Below the pieces are notes generated by a model, which saw only the letters and a list, made by a program, of their open reading frames with translations, made no database searches and had not been told where the DNA came from. Position numbers and translations under genes: made by a program. Of a DNA stretch of 64,000 nt, positions 18,738 to 26,899 are shown one piece after another; positions within the stretch are counted from its first letter, which is position 1, and each line of letters starts with the position of its first letter. Source of the stretch: Roseomonas sp. (GTDB lineage: Bacteria; Pseudomonadota; Alphaproteobacteria; Acetobacterales; Acetobacteraceae); NCBI GenBank assembly GCA_031180725.1, contig JAPSLO010000006.1:62001-126000 (forward strand). The letters run 5' to 3'.

Positions 18738-18759
18738 TCCGCCAAGCGGGGCGGATTTT
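18738..18759 (+). terminator. Short intrinsic-type terminator
   Basis: TCCGCC (18738-18743) pairs with GGCGGA (18750-18755) around a 6-base loop and is followed by TTTT. It sits 55 bp after the second small membrane gene and before the convergent oxidoreductase gene. Confidence 0.5.
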
Positions 18760-18795
18760 GTCCGAAACCGACAAGGCGTTCCAACCGCGCGGGAA

Positions 18796-19815
18796 TCACG
18801 CCGCCGGAAGTGCCAGGTTCGCCTCGGCCAGCAGGCGGAAGCTGGCCTGGCGGGCGGTGGGATCGTGACAAGGGGTCAGCACCGCCACCTCCTCCACGCG
18901 ATGCGCGGCCGCCATGGCGCGCAGCTTCGCCACCACCTGCTCCGGCGCGCCGACCAGGGCGTGGGCGCGCTTGCGCTCCAGCTTCGCCAGCTCCTCCGGC
19001 GTGTAGGGATAGGCTTCGGCCTCCTCCACGCTCGGCAAAGGCGGGAAGATGCCGCGGTCGCGGGACAGCCGCCACAGTTCGCGGGATTTGTACAGCCGCC
19101 AGGCCTCGGCCTCGGTCGCGGCTGTCAGCGCGAAGACCGCAATGGCGCCCTGCGGCACCTGCAAGCGGTCCGGGTGCGGGCGGAAGCCGTCGTGGTAGAG
19201 CTGCATCGCCTCCTCGCTGCCGCGCCCGTCGGTGATGAAATGCGCGAAGCAGTAGGGCAGGCCGTAATAGGCGGCGAGCTGCGCGCCGAAATCGGAACTC
19301 CCCAGGATCCAGACCTCGGGTTTCGTCGGCCCTTCCGGCTGGGCGGAGACACGGGCGAAGGGGTGGTTCACAGGCAGGCCCTCGCCCAGCCAGCCCAGTA
19401 GCTCGCCCACCTGCTGGGGGAAGCGGTCGGCGGCCTCATTGGCCTGCGGGTTCAGGGCGAAGGCCGTGCGGCCGTCGCTGCCCGGTGCGCGCCCCACGCC
19501 CAGGTCGATGCGGCCGGGCGCGATGGCCTCCAGCACCTTGAACTGCTCGGCGACCTTCAGGGCGGAGTAGTGCGGCAGCATCACCCCGGCGCTGCCTACG
19601 CGAATGCGGCTGGTGGTCGCGGCGATGGCGCTGATCAGGATCTCGGGCGCCGTGCCGGCATGGGATGCGCTGTTGTGGTGCTCGGCCAGCCAGTAGCGGC
19701 GATAGCCCCATTCATCGGCCAGCCGGGCCAGCGCCAGGGTCTCGCGAATCGCTTCGGGCGGCGTACGGCCGGAGGCCACCGTGGACTGGTCGAGGATGGA
19801 CAGGGCGAGGGGCAT
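18796..19815 (-). CDS. LLM-class flavin-dependent oxidoreductase (luciferase-like)
   Basis: A 339-residue TIM-barrel flavoprotein of the bacterial luciferase family. It starts MPLALSILDQSTVASGRTPP and has the family pattern YWLAEHHNSASHAGTAPEIL, IRVGSAGVMLPHYSALKVAE and FKVLEAIAPGRIDLGVGRAPG. These enzymes use reduced FMN (or F420) and often oxygenate small organic compounds. The monocistronic gene is divergent from the guanine deaminase gene across about 70 bp. The substrate cannot be inferred. Confidence 0.92.
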   Translation of the reverse strand: MPLALSILDQSTVASGRTPPEAIRETLALARLADEWGYRRYWLAEHHNSASHAGTAPEILISAIAATTSRIRVGSAGVMLPHYSALKVAEQFKVLEAIAPGRIDLGVGRAPGSDGRTAFALNPQANEAADRFPQQVGELLGWLGEGLPVNHPFARVSAQPEGPTKPEVWILGSSDFGAQLAAYYGLPYCFAHFITDGRGSEEAMQLYHDGFRPHPDRLQVPQGAIAVFALTAATEAEAWRLYKSRELWRLSRDRGIFPPLPSVEEAEAYPYTPEELAKLERKRAHALVGAPEQVVAKLRAMAAAHRVEEVAVLTPCHDPTARQASFRLLAEANLALPAA

Positions 19816-19886
19816 GCCGGAACCTCCTGTGATCCGGATGGTGGGGCCGGCCGGCGGCCGCGTCGAGCGGGGAAGGGGGGAGAGGC

Positions 19887-20363
19887 ATGTCGGCCAGCGA
19901 CGAGGATTTCATGCGCCACGCGATCGCGCTCTCGCGTCGCGGCATGGAAAGCGGTGCGGGCGGGCCCTTCGGCGCCGTGGTGGTGCTGGACGGCAAGGTG
20001 GTGGCGGAGGGGTTCAACCAGGTCACCTCCACCAATGATCCCACCGCCCATGCGGAGGTGGTCGCCATTCGTCGGGCCTGCGCGGCGCTCGGCCGCTTCG
20101 ATCTGCGCGGCGCCACGCTCTATACCAGCTGCGAGCCCTGCCCGATGTGCCTGGCGGCCAGCTACTGGGCGCGGCTGGATGCGGTGGTCTATGCCAACGG
20201 CCAGGCCGATGCCGCGGCGATCGGCTTCGACGACGCCTGGCTGTATCGCGAAGTGGCCACCCCCGTCGCGCAGCGCGCCCTGCCCATGCGCCGCCTGCTG
20301 GCGGCCGAGGCGCTGGAGGTTTTCGCCGACTGGACGCGGAAGGCGGACCGCGTCCCCTATTGA
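19887..20363 (+). CDS. guaD: Guanine deaminase-like nucleoside/base deaminase
   Basis: A 158-residue cytidine-deaminase-fold enzyme. Zinc ligands are His55 in AHAEV and Cys85/Cys88 in CEPCPMC, with Glu57 as proton shuttle. The sequence GGPFGAVVVLDGKVVAEGFN, NDPTAHAEVVAIRRAC and the tail GFDDAWLYREVATPVAQRALP closely follow Bacillus-type guanine deaminase (about 156 residues) rather than TadA. It would convert guanine to xanthine and ammonia in the cytoplasm. It lies just before the LysR gene, 13 bp apart, and may be co-transcribed with it. Confidence 0.85.
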   Translation: MSASDEDFMRHAIALSRRGMESGAGGPFGAVVVLDGKVVAEGFNQVTSTNDPTAHAEVVAIRRACAALGRFDLRGATLYTSCEPCPMCLAASYWARLDAVVYANGQADAAAIGFDDAWLYREVATPVAQRALPMRRLLAAEALEVFADWTRKADRVPY

Positions 20364-20376
20364 TGGCGCTGCGGGG

Positions 20377-21303
20377 ATGGACATCAAGCGCCTGCAGCAT
20401 CTGCGCCTGGCGGTGGAGGTCGGCAGCATCAGCGCCGCCGCCGCCACGCTCGGCATTTCCCAGCCTGCCCTGACCAAAAGCATCCGCATCCTGGAAGCGG
20501 AGCTGGGCGTGGCATTGCTGGAGCGGCGCGCCCGCGGCGTGGTGCCCACCATCTTCGGCGATGCGCTGCTGCGCCGCGCCGCGCCGGTCGGCGTGCTGCT
20601 GGCCGATGCGCTGCGGGAAATCGAGGCCCTGCGCGGCGGCCCGCCCGAAGCGGCCGCGATCGGTGCCGGACCCACCTGGCTGCGCGCGAAGCTGCCGGAT
20701 GCCATTGCCGCCGCCATCGCCGCCGATCCCGGCGTACGCATCCGCCTGCAGGCCGGCTACGACGAGGCGCTGCTGCGCGCACTGCGCGCCGGCACGCTGG
20801 ATGCCGTGGTGGCCGAACTGCCGCCGGCCGAGGAGGCCGCCGACCTGGCACTGCTCTCGCTCGGCGAGGACGATTTCGTCGTCGCCTGCCGCCGCGGCCA
20901 TCCGCTGTTGGGCGGTGCGGTACCGCCCGAGAAGCTGCTCGTCTTTCCCTGGGTGCTGCCGCCGCGCCCCTCCCGCGCGCGGGCGCGGCTGGGCGCACTG
21001 TTCGTCGCACGCGGGCTGATGCCGCCCGAGCCAGCACTGGAAACGGAATCGACCGACATGTTGCTGCGGGTGATTGCGGGTTCCGACGCGCTGGCCTTCC
21101 AGGTGCGCAGCGCGCTGGAAGCGCCGGATGCCGCAGGGCTCGCCACGCTGGATGCGCCGGCGCTCGCCGCCACTCGCTGCACTGGCATCATTCTCCGCCG
21201 CGACGGTTGGCTGCCACCTGCGGCGCGCGCGGTGTTGGCGCGGTTGGCGGAAAGCTGTGGTGTATCCATGCCAATTGGTTATGAGAAGGCCGGCAAAAGT
21301 TAG
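20377..21303 (+). CDS. LysR-family transcriptional regulator
   Basis: A 308-residue LTTR. The winged helix-turn-helix occupies about residues 1-60 (LRLAVEVGSISAAAATLGIS, then QPALTKSIRILEAELGVALL), followed by the effector-binding domain. The ATG at 20377 is preceded by GCGGGG. It lies 13 bp after the deaminase and 62 bp before the ABC-transporter/sulfatase operon, all rightward. It is the obvious candidate regulator of that operon, though LTTRs usually sit divergent from their targets and this one does not. Confidence 0.9.
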   Translation: MDIKRLQHLRLAVEVGSISAAAATLGISQPALTKSIRILEAELGVALLERRARGVVPTIFGDALLRRAAPVGVLLADALREIEALRGGPPEAAAIGAGPTWLRAKLPDAIAAAIAADPGVRIRLQAGYDEALLRALRAGTLDAVVAELPPAEEAADLALLSLGEDDFVVACRRGHPLLGGAVPPEKLLVFPWVLPPRPSRARARLGALFVARGLMPPEPALETESTDMLLRVIAGSDALAFQVRSALEAPDAAGLATLDAPALAATRCTGIILRRDGWLPPAARAVLARLAESCGVSMPIGYEKAGKS

Positions 21304-21365
21304 ATTGCGGATATGGCTGCCGGGCGCCACATTGCCCGCCGCTGCACGCGGCGGGAGGACAACAG

Positions 21366-22730
21366 ATGGACAGGACGACCCAAGGCTCAACGGCGCTTGG
21401 CCGCAGGACCCTCCTGGGCGGGGCAGCGGCCCTGACGGGGGCTGCGATGCTGCCGCGCCGTGCCGGGGCGCAGGCCCGCACCGCCCCGATCACCATCGTG
21501 ATCAACCAGTCTCCCTGGCTGGACAGCTTCCGCCGCAGCATTGAGCTGTATGAGCGCGAGACCGGCGCGCGGGTGGAACTGGATGTGAACCCCTTCGCTG
21601 GCTCGCTGGAGAAGCAGCGCAACTCCGTCCGTGCCTCGCGCGGCACCACCGACCTGCTGATCATGAACTCCACCTGGTTCGCCGAGATGTATTTCGGCGG
21701 CTTCGTGGAGCCGATCCACGCCATGGATCCCGGCTTCCGCCTGGATCCGGAAGTCTACACGCTGGGCGACAGCATCTACTTCGACGCCGATGCGAAGACG
21801 CTGACGCCGCGTGGCAAGCTGATGTCCCTGCCCATCGCGCCGATCGTGCCGCTCACCTACTACCGCGGCGACCTGTACCGCGAGAACGGCATCGAGGGCG
21901 CGCCGCTCACCTTCCAGCAACTGGAGGCCAATGCGAAGCGCCTGCACCGGCCGCCGCGCATGGTGGGAATCGTGCAGCGCGGTGCGCGCGGCCCGGCCAG
22001 CGTTTCCTATGACTTCTATTCCTACCTCTATGGCTTCGGCGGCAGCGTCTTCCGCAACCAGGCCGCCAATGACTACACGGTGACGCTGAACGCGCCCGAG
22101 GGCCGCGCCGCGCTTGAATACTACCTCCGCCTGGCGCGTGAATGCGGGCATCCCCGCACCGCCGCGCTGGAGCAGGCGGAGGTGATCCAGAACTACGTCA
22201 CCGGCCGCGCCGCGCACATGATCACCGTGGTCGCCGCCTGGTCGCAGGTGGAGGACCGGGAGCGCTCCGCAGTGGCGGACCGCACCGAGTTCGCCCCGCC
22301 GCCCTCCCTGCCGGGCCTGCCCACCGCACCGCCGCTCGGCCATTGGCTCGCCGGGGTGTCGCGCAACGTGCCGGATGAGCGCAAGCGCGCGGCCGTGCAG
22401 TTCCTCAACTGGTTCCAGACGCCGGCGGCGCAGATCGCTTACGCACGCGGCGGCGGCCTGCCGATCCATGCCGCGGCCTATCGAGATGCGATGGCCGATG
22501 AGCGGCGCTACCGCTGGATGAAGCCGCTGGGTGTGGCCCTGGAGAAGAGCGTGAACATCTTCCAGTTCCCCGAGGCGGCGGAGGTGGTGGCCGTGCTGGA
22601 ACTCGGGCTGAACCGCGCCGTGGCCGGCGAGATCACGGCCGTGGCCGCGCTGAACGAGATGGCCACGCAGATCCACGCGGTGATGGCTGCGCGCGGCTAT
22701 CGCACGGCCCTGCTGGAACCGCTGCGTTGA
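21366..22730 (+). CDS. ABC transporter sugar-type extracellular solute-binding protein
   Basis: A 454-residue family 1 receptor. The N-terminus GRRTLLGGAAALTGAAMLPRR has a twin-arginine-like signal with a cleavage near AGAQA. The mature part (TIVINQSPWLDSFRRSIELY; FAGSLEKQRNSVRASRGTTD) resembles carbohydrate or glycerol-phosphate receptors. A strong GGGAGGA ribosome site precedes the ATG. It is the first gene of a five-gene operon (receptor, two permeases, sulfatase, DUF4432), so the ligand may be a sulfated sugar (inference). Confidence 0.9.
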   Translation: MDRTTQGSTALGRRTLLGGAAALTGAAMLPRRAGAQARTAPITIVINQSPWLDSFRRSIELYERETGARVELDVNPFAGSLEKQRNSVRASRGTTDLLIMNSTWFAEMYFGGFVEPIHAMDPGFRLDPEVYTLGDSIYFDADAKTLTPRGKLMSLPIAPIVPLTYYRGDLYRENGIEGAPLTFQQLEANAKRLHRPPRMVGIVQRGARGPASVSYDFYSYLYGFGGSVFRNQAANDYTVTLNAPEGRAALEYYLRLARECGHPRTAALEQAEVIQNYVTGRAAHMITVVAAWSQVEDRERSAVADRTEFAPPPSLPGLPTAPPLGHWLAGVSRNVPDERKRAAVQFLNWFQTPAAQIAYARGGGLPIHAAAYRDAMADERRYRWMKPLGVALEKSVNIFQFPEAAEVVAVLELGLNRAVAGEITAVAALNEMATQIHAVMAARGYRTALLEPLR

Positions 22731-23659
22731 GCCTCGCGACCGGGACTGGCGCTGCCTTAGCCGTGCCCGCCCAGCGGGTACGGCCGGCCGACCCGGACGC
22801 GCTGTGGCGCTGGGCAGCGCTGTCGCCCGCGTTGCTGCTGATGCTCGGGCTCGGGCTGCTGCCGGTGCTGAACCTGGTCGCGCTGGGCTTCTTCGATGTG
22901 CATTGGGCCGAGGGGCAGTCGGAGCTGCGCTTCGTCGGCACCGCGCATTACGCCGCGCTGGCGAAGGATCCACTTTTTGGCTCGGCGATCCTCAACACGG
23001 TGGTCTTCGCCATCGGTGCCGTGGCGGGGCAGATGGGGCTGGGCTTCGCGCTGGCACTGCTGTGCAGCAAGGCGACACGCGGGCGCACCTTCTGGCGGGC
23101 GGTGTTCATCCTGCCCGTGCTGCTTCCGGGCATCGTCATCGGCGCCATGTGGAAGCTGATGATGAATCCGGATTTCGGCGCCATCGCGCAGCTTCTGGAC
23201 CTGTTCGGCCTGCCGCCGGTGGATTGGCTGGGCAATGCGCGGCTGGCGCTGTTCTCCGTTGTCCTGGTGGATATCTGGCACTGGACGCCCTTCTGCTTCC
23301 TGCTGTTCTTGGCCGGGCTGGAGGCGCTGCCACGCGATGTCTACGAGGCCGCCAAGGTGGATGGCGCCAGCACCTGGCAGGAGCTGCGCTATGTCACCCT
23401 GCCGCTGATGTGGCCGACCATCGCCGTCACCTTCGTCTTCCGCCTGGTGCTGGCCTTCAAGGTGTTTGACGAGGTCTATCTGCTGACTGGCGGTGGGCCG
23501 GGCACGGCGACGGAGGTCGTCTCCTTCACTATCTATCTGCGCTTCTTTACCCAGGACCGTGCGGGCTATGGCGCGGCGATGTCGGTGGCGGTGATCTTCC
23601 TGATTTTCCTGATGCTGGCGGCGGCTGCTGCCACGCGCCGCCGGGTGCAGCCGGCATGA
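22727..23659 (+). CDS. ABC transporter permease, MalF/UgpA-like
   Basis: A 310-residue permease with about six membrane segments and the EAA loop EAAKVDGASTWQELRYVTLP. The start is a TTG at 22727 that overlaps the receptor stop in TTGA; the first ATG in frame is inside the first membrane helix, and a GTG at 22763 is the only alternative. The overlap implies translational coupling. Paired with the MalG-like permease downstream, it forms the importer channel. No dedicated ATPase gene is in this operon, so a shared MalK/UgpC-type ATPase would be needed. Confidence 0.9.
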   Translation: MSLATGTGAALAVPAQRVRPADPDALWRWAALSPALLLMLGLGLLPVLNLVALGFFDVHWAEGQSELRFVGTAHYAALAKDPLFGSAILNTVVFAIGAVAGQMGLGFALALLCSKATRGRTFWRAVFILPVLLPGIVIGAMWKLMMNPDFGAIAQLLDLFGLPPVDWLGNARLALFSVVLVDIWHWTPFCFLLFLAGLEALPRDVYEAAKVDGASTWQELRYVTLPLMWPTIAVTFVFRLVLAFKVFDEVYLLTGGGPGTATEVVSFTIYLRFFTQDRAGYGAAMSVAVIFLIFLMLAAAAATRRRVQPA

Positions 23660-24480
23660 GCACGCTGCGTTGGGAAGCCGGGCTGCAGCTCGCGCTGATG
23701 CTGCTCTCGCTGTTTGTCGTGCTGCCCTTCCTTTGGGTCTTCGCGGCCAGCTTCCGGTCGCAAATCAATTTGCTGATGGGCGAGTTCTGGTTCGAGCCGA
23801 CACTGACCGCCTATCGTGAGGTGCTGTTCTCCCGCACCTCCACTTTCGTCGCGAATGCGTGGAACTCGCTGGTCGTTGGCCTCGCCAGCACGGCGCTGAG
23901 CCTGCTGGCCGCGACGCTCGGCGCCTGGTCGCTGTACCGAATGCCCTGGCCGCGCTGGTGGGTGCATCTGCTGCTGCTGTGGTCGCTGGTGCTGCAGATG
24001 ATCCCGCCCGTGACGCTGGCCGGCGGCTGGTACGTGATGGCGCGTGCGGTCGGGCTGGACAACACCCATCTCGGGCTGATCCTGGCTCATGCCACGCTGA
24101 ACCTGCCGATGGCGCTGTGGATGATGGGCGTTTATGTGCGGGACGTGCCGCAGGAACTGGTGGAAGCCGCGCGGCTGGATGGCGCGTCCAACGGCGTGCT
24201 GCTGTGGCGCATCGTGCTGCCCCTGGTGGCGCCGGGCCTAGCCGCGGCCGGGGTGCTCTGCTTCGTCTTCAGCTGGAACGAATTCGCCGCGGCCTTGAAC
24301 CTGACGATGCGCGACACCGCCACCGTCCCGGTCTCCATCGCGAAATTCGCCCAGGAATTCGAGATCCGCTACGTAGAGATGGCGGCCGCTGCCAGCCTCT
24401 CCGCTCTTCCCGCCCTTCTGCTGCTGCTGGTTGCCCAGCGCTGGATCGTGAAGGGCCTCACCCTCGGCGCGGTGAAGTAG
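23656..24480 (+). CDS. ABC transporter permease, MalG/UgpE-like
   Basis: A 274-residue permease with an N-terminal helix (LMLLSLFVVLPFLWVFAASF) and an EAA loop (EAARLDGASNGVLLWRIVLP). The ATG overlaps the previous stop (ATGA), confirming coupling. The length and loop are typical of MalG-type subunits of carbohydrate importers. It is followed 5 bp later by the sulfatase gene. Confidence 0.92.
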   Translation: MSTLRWEAGLQLALMLLSLFVVLPFLWVFAASFRSQINLLMGEFWFEPTLTAYREVLFSRTSTFVANAWNSLVVGLASTALSLLAATLGAWSLYRMPWPRWWVHLLLLWSLVLQMIPPVTLAGGWYVMARAVGLDNTHLGLILAHATLNLPMALWMMGVYVRDVPQELVEAARLDGASNGVLLWRIVLPLVAPGLAAAGVLCFVFSWNEFAAALNLTMRDTATVPVSIAKFAQEFEIRYVEMAAAASLSALPALLLLLVAQRWIVKGLTLGAVK

Positions 24481-24485
24481 GTCCC

Positions 24486-26003
24486 ATGAAGGCAGTGTTT
24501 CTTCTGTTCGACTCGCTGAACCGGCACATGCTGGGCTGCTATGGCGGCACGCGCGTGCCGACGCCGAATTTCGACCGGCTGGCCGCGCGGGCGGTGCGCT
24601 ATGACAACCACCATGTCGGCAGCCTGCCCTGCATGCCGGCGCGGCGGGACATGCTGACCGGGCGCATGTCCTTCCTGCACCGCTCCTGGGGCCCGCTGGA
24701 GCCCTTCGACGACGCCTTCCCCGAGATCCTGGCGAAGCAGGCCGGCACCTATAGCCATCTGGTCACCGATCACTTCCATTACTGGGAGGACGGCGGCGCG
24801 ACCTATCACACGCGCTATGACAGCCACGAATTCATCCGCGGCCAGGAAGGGGATGCGTGGAAGGCGATGGTGCAGCCGCATTGGGAACGCCTGCGGGAGA
24901 AGTACCACCCCAGCCAGTTCAGCGACAAACGCCGCACCTATAAGGCGCAGAACATCATCAACCGCGAATTCATCAAGGAGGAAAAGGAGTTCCCCTCCGT
25001 CCTCTGCATGGAAGCCGGGCTGGATTTCCTGCGGCGCAACGGCGGAGCCGACAACTGGCTGCTGCAGATCGAGACCTTCGACCCGCATGAGCCCTTCCAC
25101 GCCCCCGCCCGCTTCCGTGAGCGCTTCCCCACCGATTACCGCGGCCCGGTGCTGGACTGGCCGCGCTATGGCCGCGTGGATGAGCTGCCGGAGGAATGCG
25201 AGGAGCTGCGCGCCAACTACTATGCCGTGGTTGCCATGTGCGACGAGCTGCTCGGCCGCCTGCTGGACGAGTTCGACGCCCAGGGTCTGTGGAAGGACAC
25301 CGTCCTGATCGTCACCACGGACCACGGCTTCCTGCTGGGCGAGCACGATTTCTGGGCCAAGAACCGAATGAATGTGTACCAGGAGGTCGCGCATATCCCG
25401 CTGCTGGTGCACGACCCCCGCGATCCCGCGAAGCCCGGCGAAAGCTGCGCCGTGCTGACCCAGACCATGGATCTGGCACCGACCTTCCTGGAGATGTTCG
25501 GCATCGCGCCGACGCCGCTGATGGAAGGCATCCCGCTGCGCGCCGCGCGCGAGGGCGCGCAGCGACGCGACGCCATCATCTATGGTTATTTCGGCGGCGC
25601 GGTGAACGTGACCGATGGGCGCTATACCTACCACCGCTACCCGCCCGACCTGCGCAAGCAGGAGATCTACCAGTACACCGTCATGCCCACGCACATCTTC
25701 ATGCCCTTCACGCCGGAGGAGCTGGCCGATGCGCGGCTGGCCGGGCCGCTGCCCTTCACCAAGGGCGCGAAGGTGATGCAGGTGCCGGTGCTGGAACGCT
25801 CGCCTTTCCACGACAAATACGGCCCGGGCGGCCTGCTGGAGGATGAGACGCGGCTCTATGACCTCGCCGCCGATCCAGGCCAAGCCACGCCCCTGCACGA
25901 CCCCGCGGCGGAAGCGCGCATGGTCGGGCTGATGGCGCGGCTGATGGCGGCGAACCACGCCCCGCCGGAAGCCTTCGCGCGGCTCGGCCTGGCGCAGCCC
26001 TGA
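24486..26003 (+). CDS. Sulfatase (cytoplasmic, cysteine-type formylglycine motif)
   Basis: A 505-residue alkaline-phosphatase-superfamily hydrolase. The start MKAVFLLFDSLNRHMLGCYG gives the N-terminal metal-binding Asp9, and the C-x-P-x-R motif CMPAR at residues 49-53 is the site converted to formylglycine in sulfatases. The late metal site is TTDHGFLLGEHD. There is no signal peptide, so it would act after import. Phosphonate monoester hydrolases share this fold and motif and are an alternative. The start is 5 bp after the permease stop, and the stop overlaps the DUF4432 start (TGATG). Confidence 0.9.
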   Translation: MKAVFLLFDSLNRHMLGCYGGTRVPTPNFDRLAARAVRYDNHHVGSLPCMPARRDMLTGRMSFLHRSWGPLEPFDDAFPEILAKQAGTYSHLVTDHFHYWEDGGATYHTRYDSHEFIRGQEGDAWKAMVQPHWERLREKYHPSQFSDKRRTYKAQNIINREFIKEEKEFPSVLCMEAGLDFLRRNGGADNWLLQIETFDPHEPFHAPARFRERFPTDYRGPVLDWPRYGRVDELPEECEELRANYYAVVAMCDELLGRLLDEFDAQGLWKDTVLIVTTDHGFLLGEHDFWAKNRMNVYQEVAHIPLLVHDPRDPAKPGESCAVLTQTMDLAPTFLEMFGIAPTPLMEGIPLRAAREGAQRRDAIIYGYFGGAVNVTDGRYTYHRYPPDLRKQEIYQYTVMPTHIFMPFTPEELADARLAGPLPFTKGAKVMQVPVLERSPFHDKYGPGGLLEDETRLYDLAADPGQATPLHDPAAEARMVGLMARLMAANHAPPEAFARLGLAQP

Positions 26004-26899
26004 TGCGGCCGGCCGGTCTTGTGGCCACGCCGCGGGCCGTCGCCTCGCTGCGGCGGATGGTGCTGGCAGATGGGCCGGAAGCCGGGCTGGAAACGATCGC
26101 CCTTTCGACCGGCGGCGGGCTGGATGCCTGGCTGCTGGCGGGGCGCTGCCTGGATATCGGGCCGCTCTGGTGGCGCGGGCGGCAGATTGGCTGGATGCCG
26201 CCGCAGGGCTTCCTGCATCCAGCCTTCCGCCGGGCGGAAGAGGAAGGAGGCCATGGCTTCGCGCGCCTCTTCGGCGGCGCGCTGGTCACCTGCGGGCTGT
26301 CGCATATCCGCCAGCCGGCGGGTGGTCAGCCTCTGCACGGCAGGCTGCCCTTCACCCCAGCCCGCGTGACGCTCTGCCGCGAGCGCGCCGGCATGCTGGA
26401 AGTGGAAGCCGAAATCGTGGAAGCGCGGCTCGGTGGCCCGGTGCTGGTGCTGCGGCGGCGCATAGAGGCCGCTTCCGGCGGGGCGCGGCTGCGCATTGCG
26501 GATGAGGTGGAGAATACCGGCCCCGCGCCGGCGCCCTTCGCTGTGCTGTACCATTTCAACTTCGGCTGGCCCCTGGTAGCGCCCGGCCTGTCGGTGGGCC
26601 TGGAGGGCCAGGCGCTGGACGTGCCGCACGCGCCTGGCGATCCCGCCGCGCACCCGATGGTGGGCTGTCACCCGGCCGGCGGCGGCACCGCCCGCCTGGT
26701 CTCGCCAGAGGGCGTGGCAGTGACGCTCGCCTTCGATCCGGCGGCATTGCCCTTCCTGCAGCTCTGGCACGATCTGCGGCCGGGCGTCTGCGTGTTGGCG
26801 CTGGAGCCCTGCAGCGCGGGGCGCGATGTGCCTTTCCCAATGCTGGCGCCGGGCGAGCGGCGCAGCGCCTGGATCGAGCTGACGCTGTCCGACGCCTAA
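26003..26899 (+). CDS. DUF4432 family protein (aldose-1-epimerase-like)
   Basis: A 298-residue protein of the galactose-mutarotase-like superfamily, with the DUF4432 pattern GGGLDAWLLAGRCLDIGPLW near residue 37 and VLYHFNFGWPLVAPG near 180. Relatives are predicted to bind or epimerise sugars. Its coupling to a sulfatase and a sugar-type importer supports a role in processing an imported carbohydrate, perhaps anomer interconversion after desulfation (inference). The gene ends four bases inside the opposing NtrC-type gene, so the stops overlap tail to tail. Confidence 0.75.
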   Translation: MRPAGLVATPRAVASLRRMVLADGPEAGLETIALSTGGGLDAWLLAGRCLDIGPLWWRGRQIGWMPPQGFLHPAFRRAEEEGGHGFARLFGGALVTCGLSHIRQPAGGQPLHGRLPFTPARVTLCRERAGMLEVEAEIVEARLGGPVLVLRRRIEAASGGARLRIADEVENTGPAPAPFAVLYHFNFGWPLVAPGLSVGLEGQALDVPHAPGDPAAHPMVGCHPAGGGTARLVSPEGVAVTLAFDPAALPFLQLWHDLRPGVCVLALEPCSAGRDVPFPMLAPGERRSAWIELTLSDA

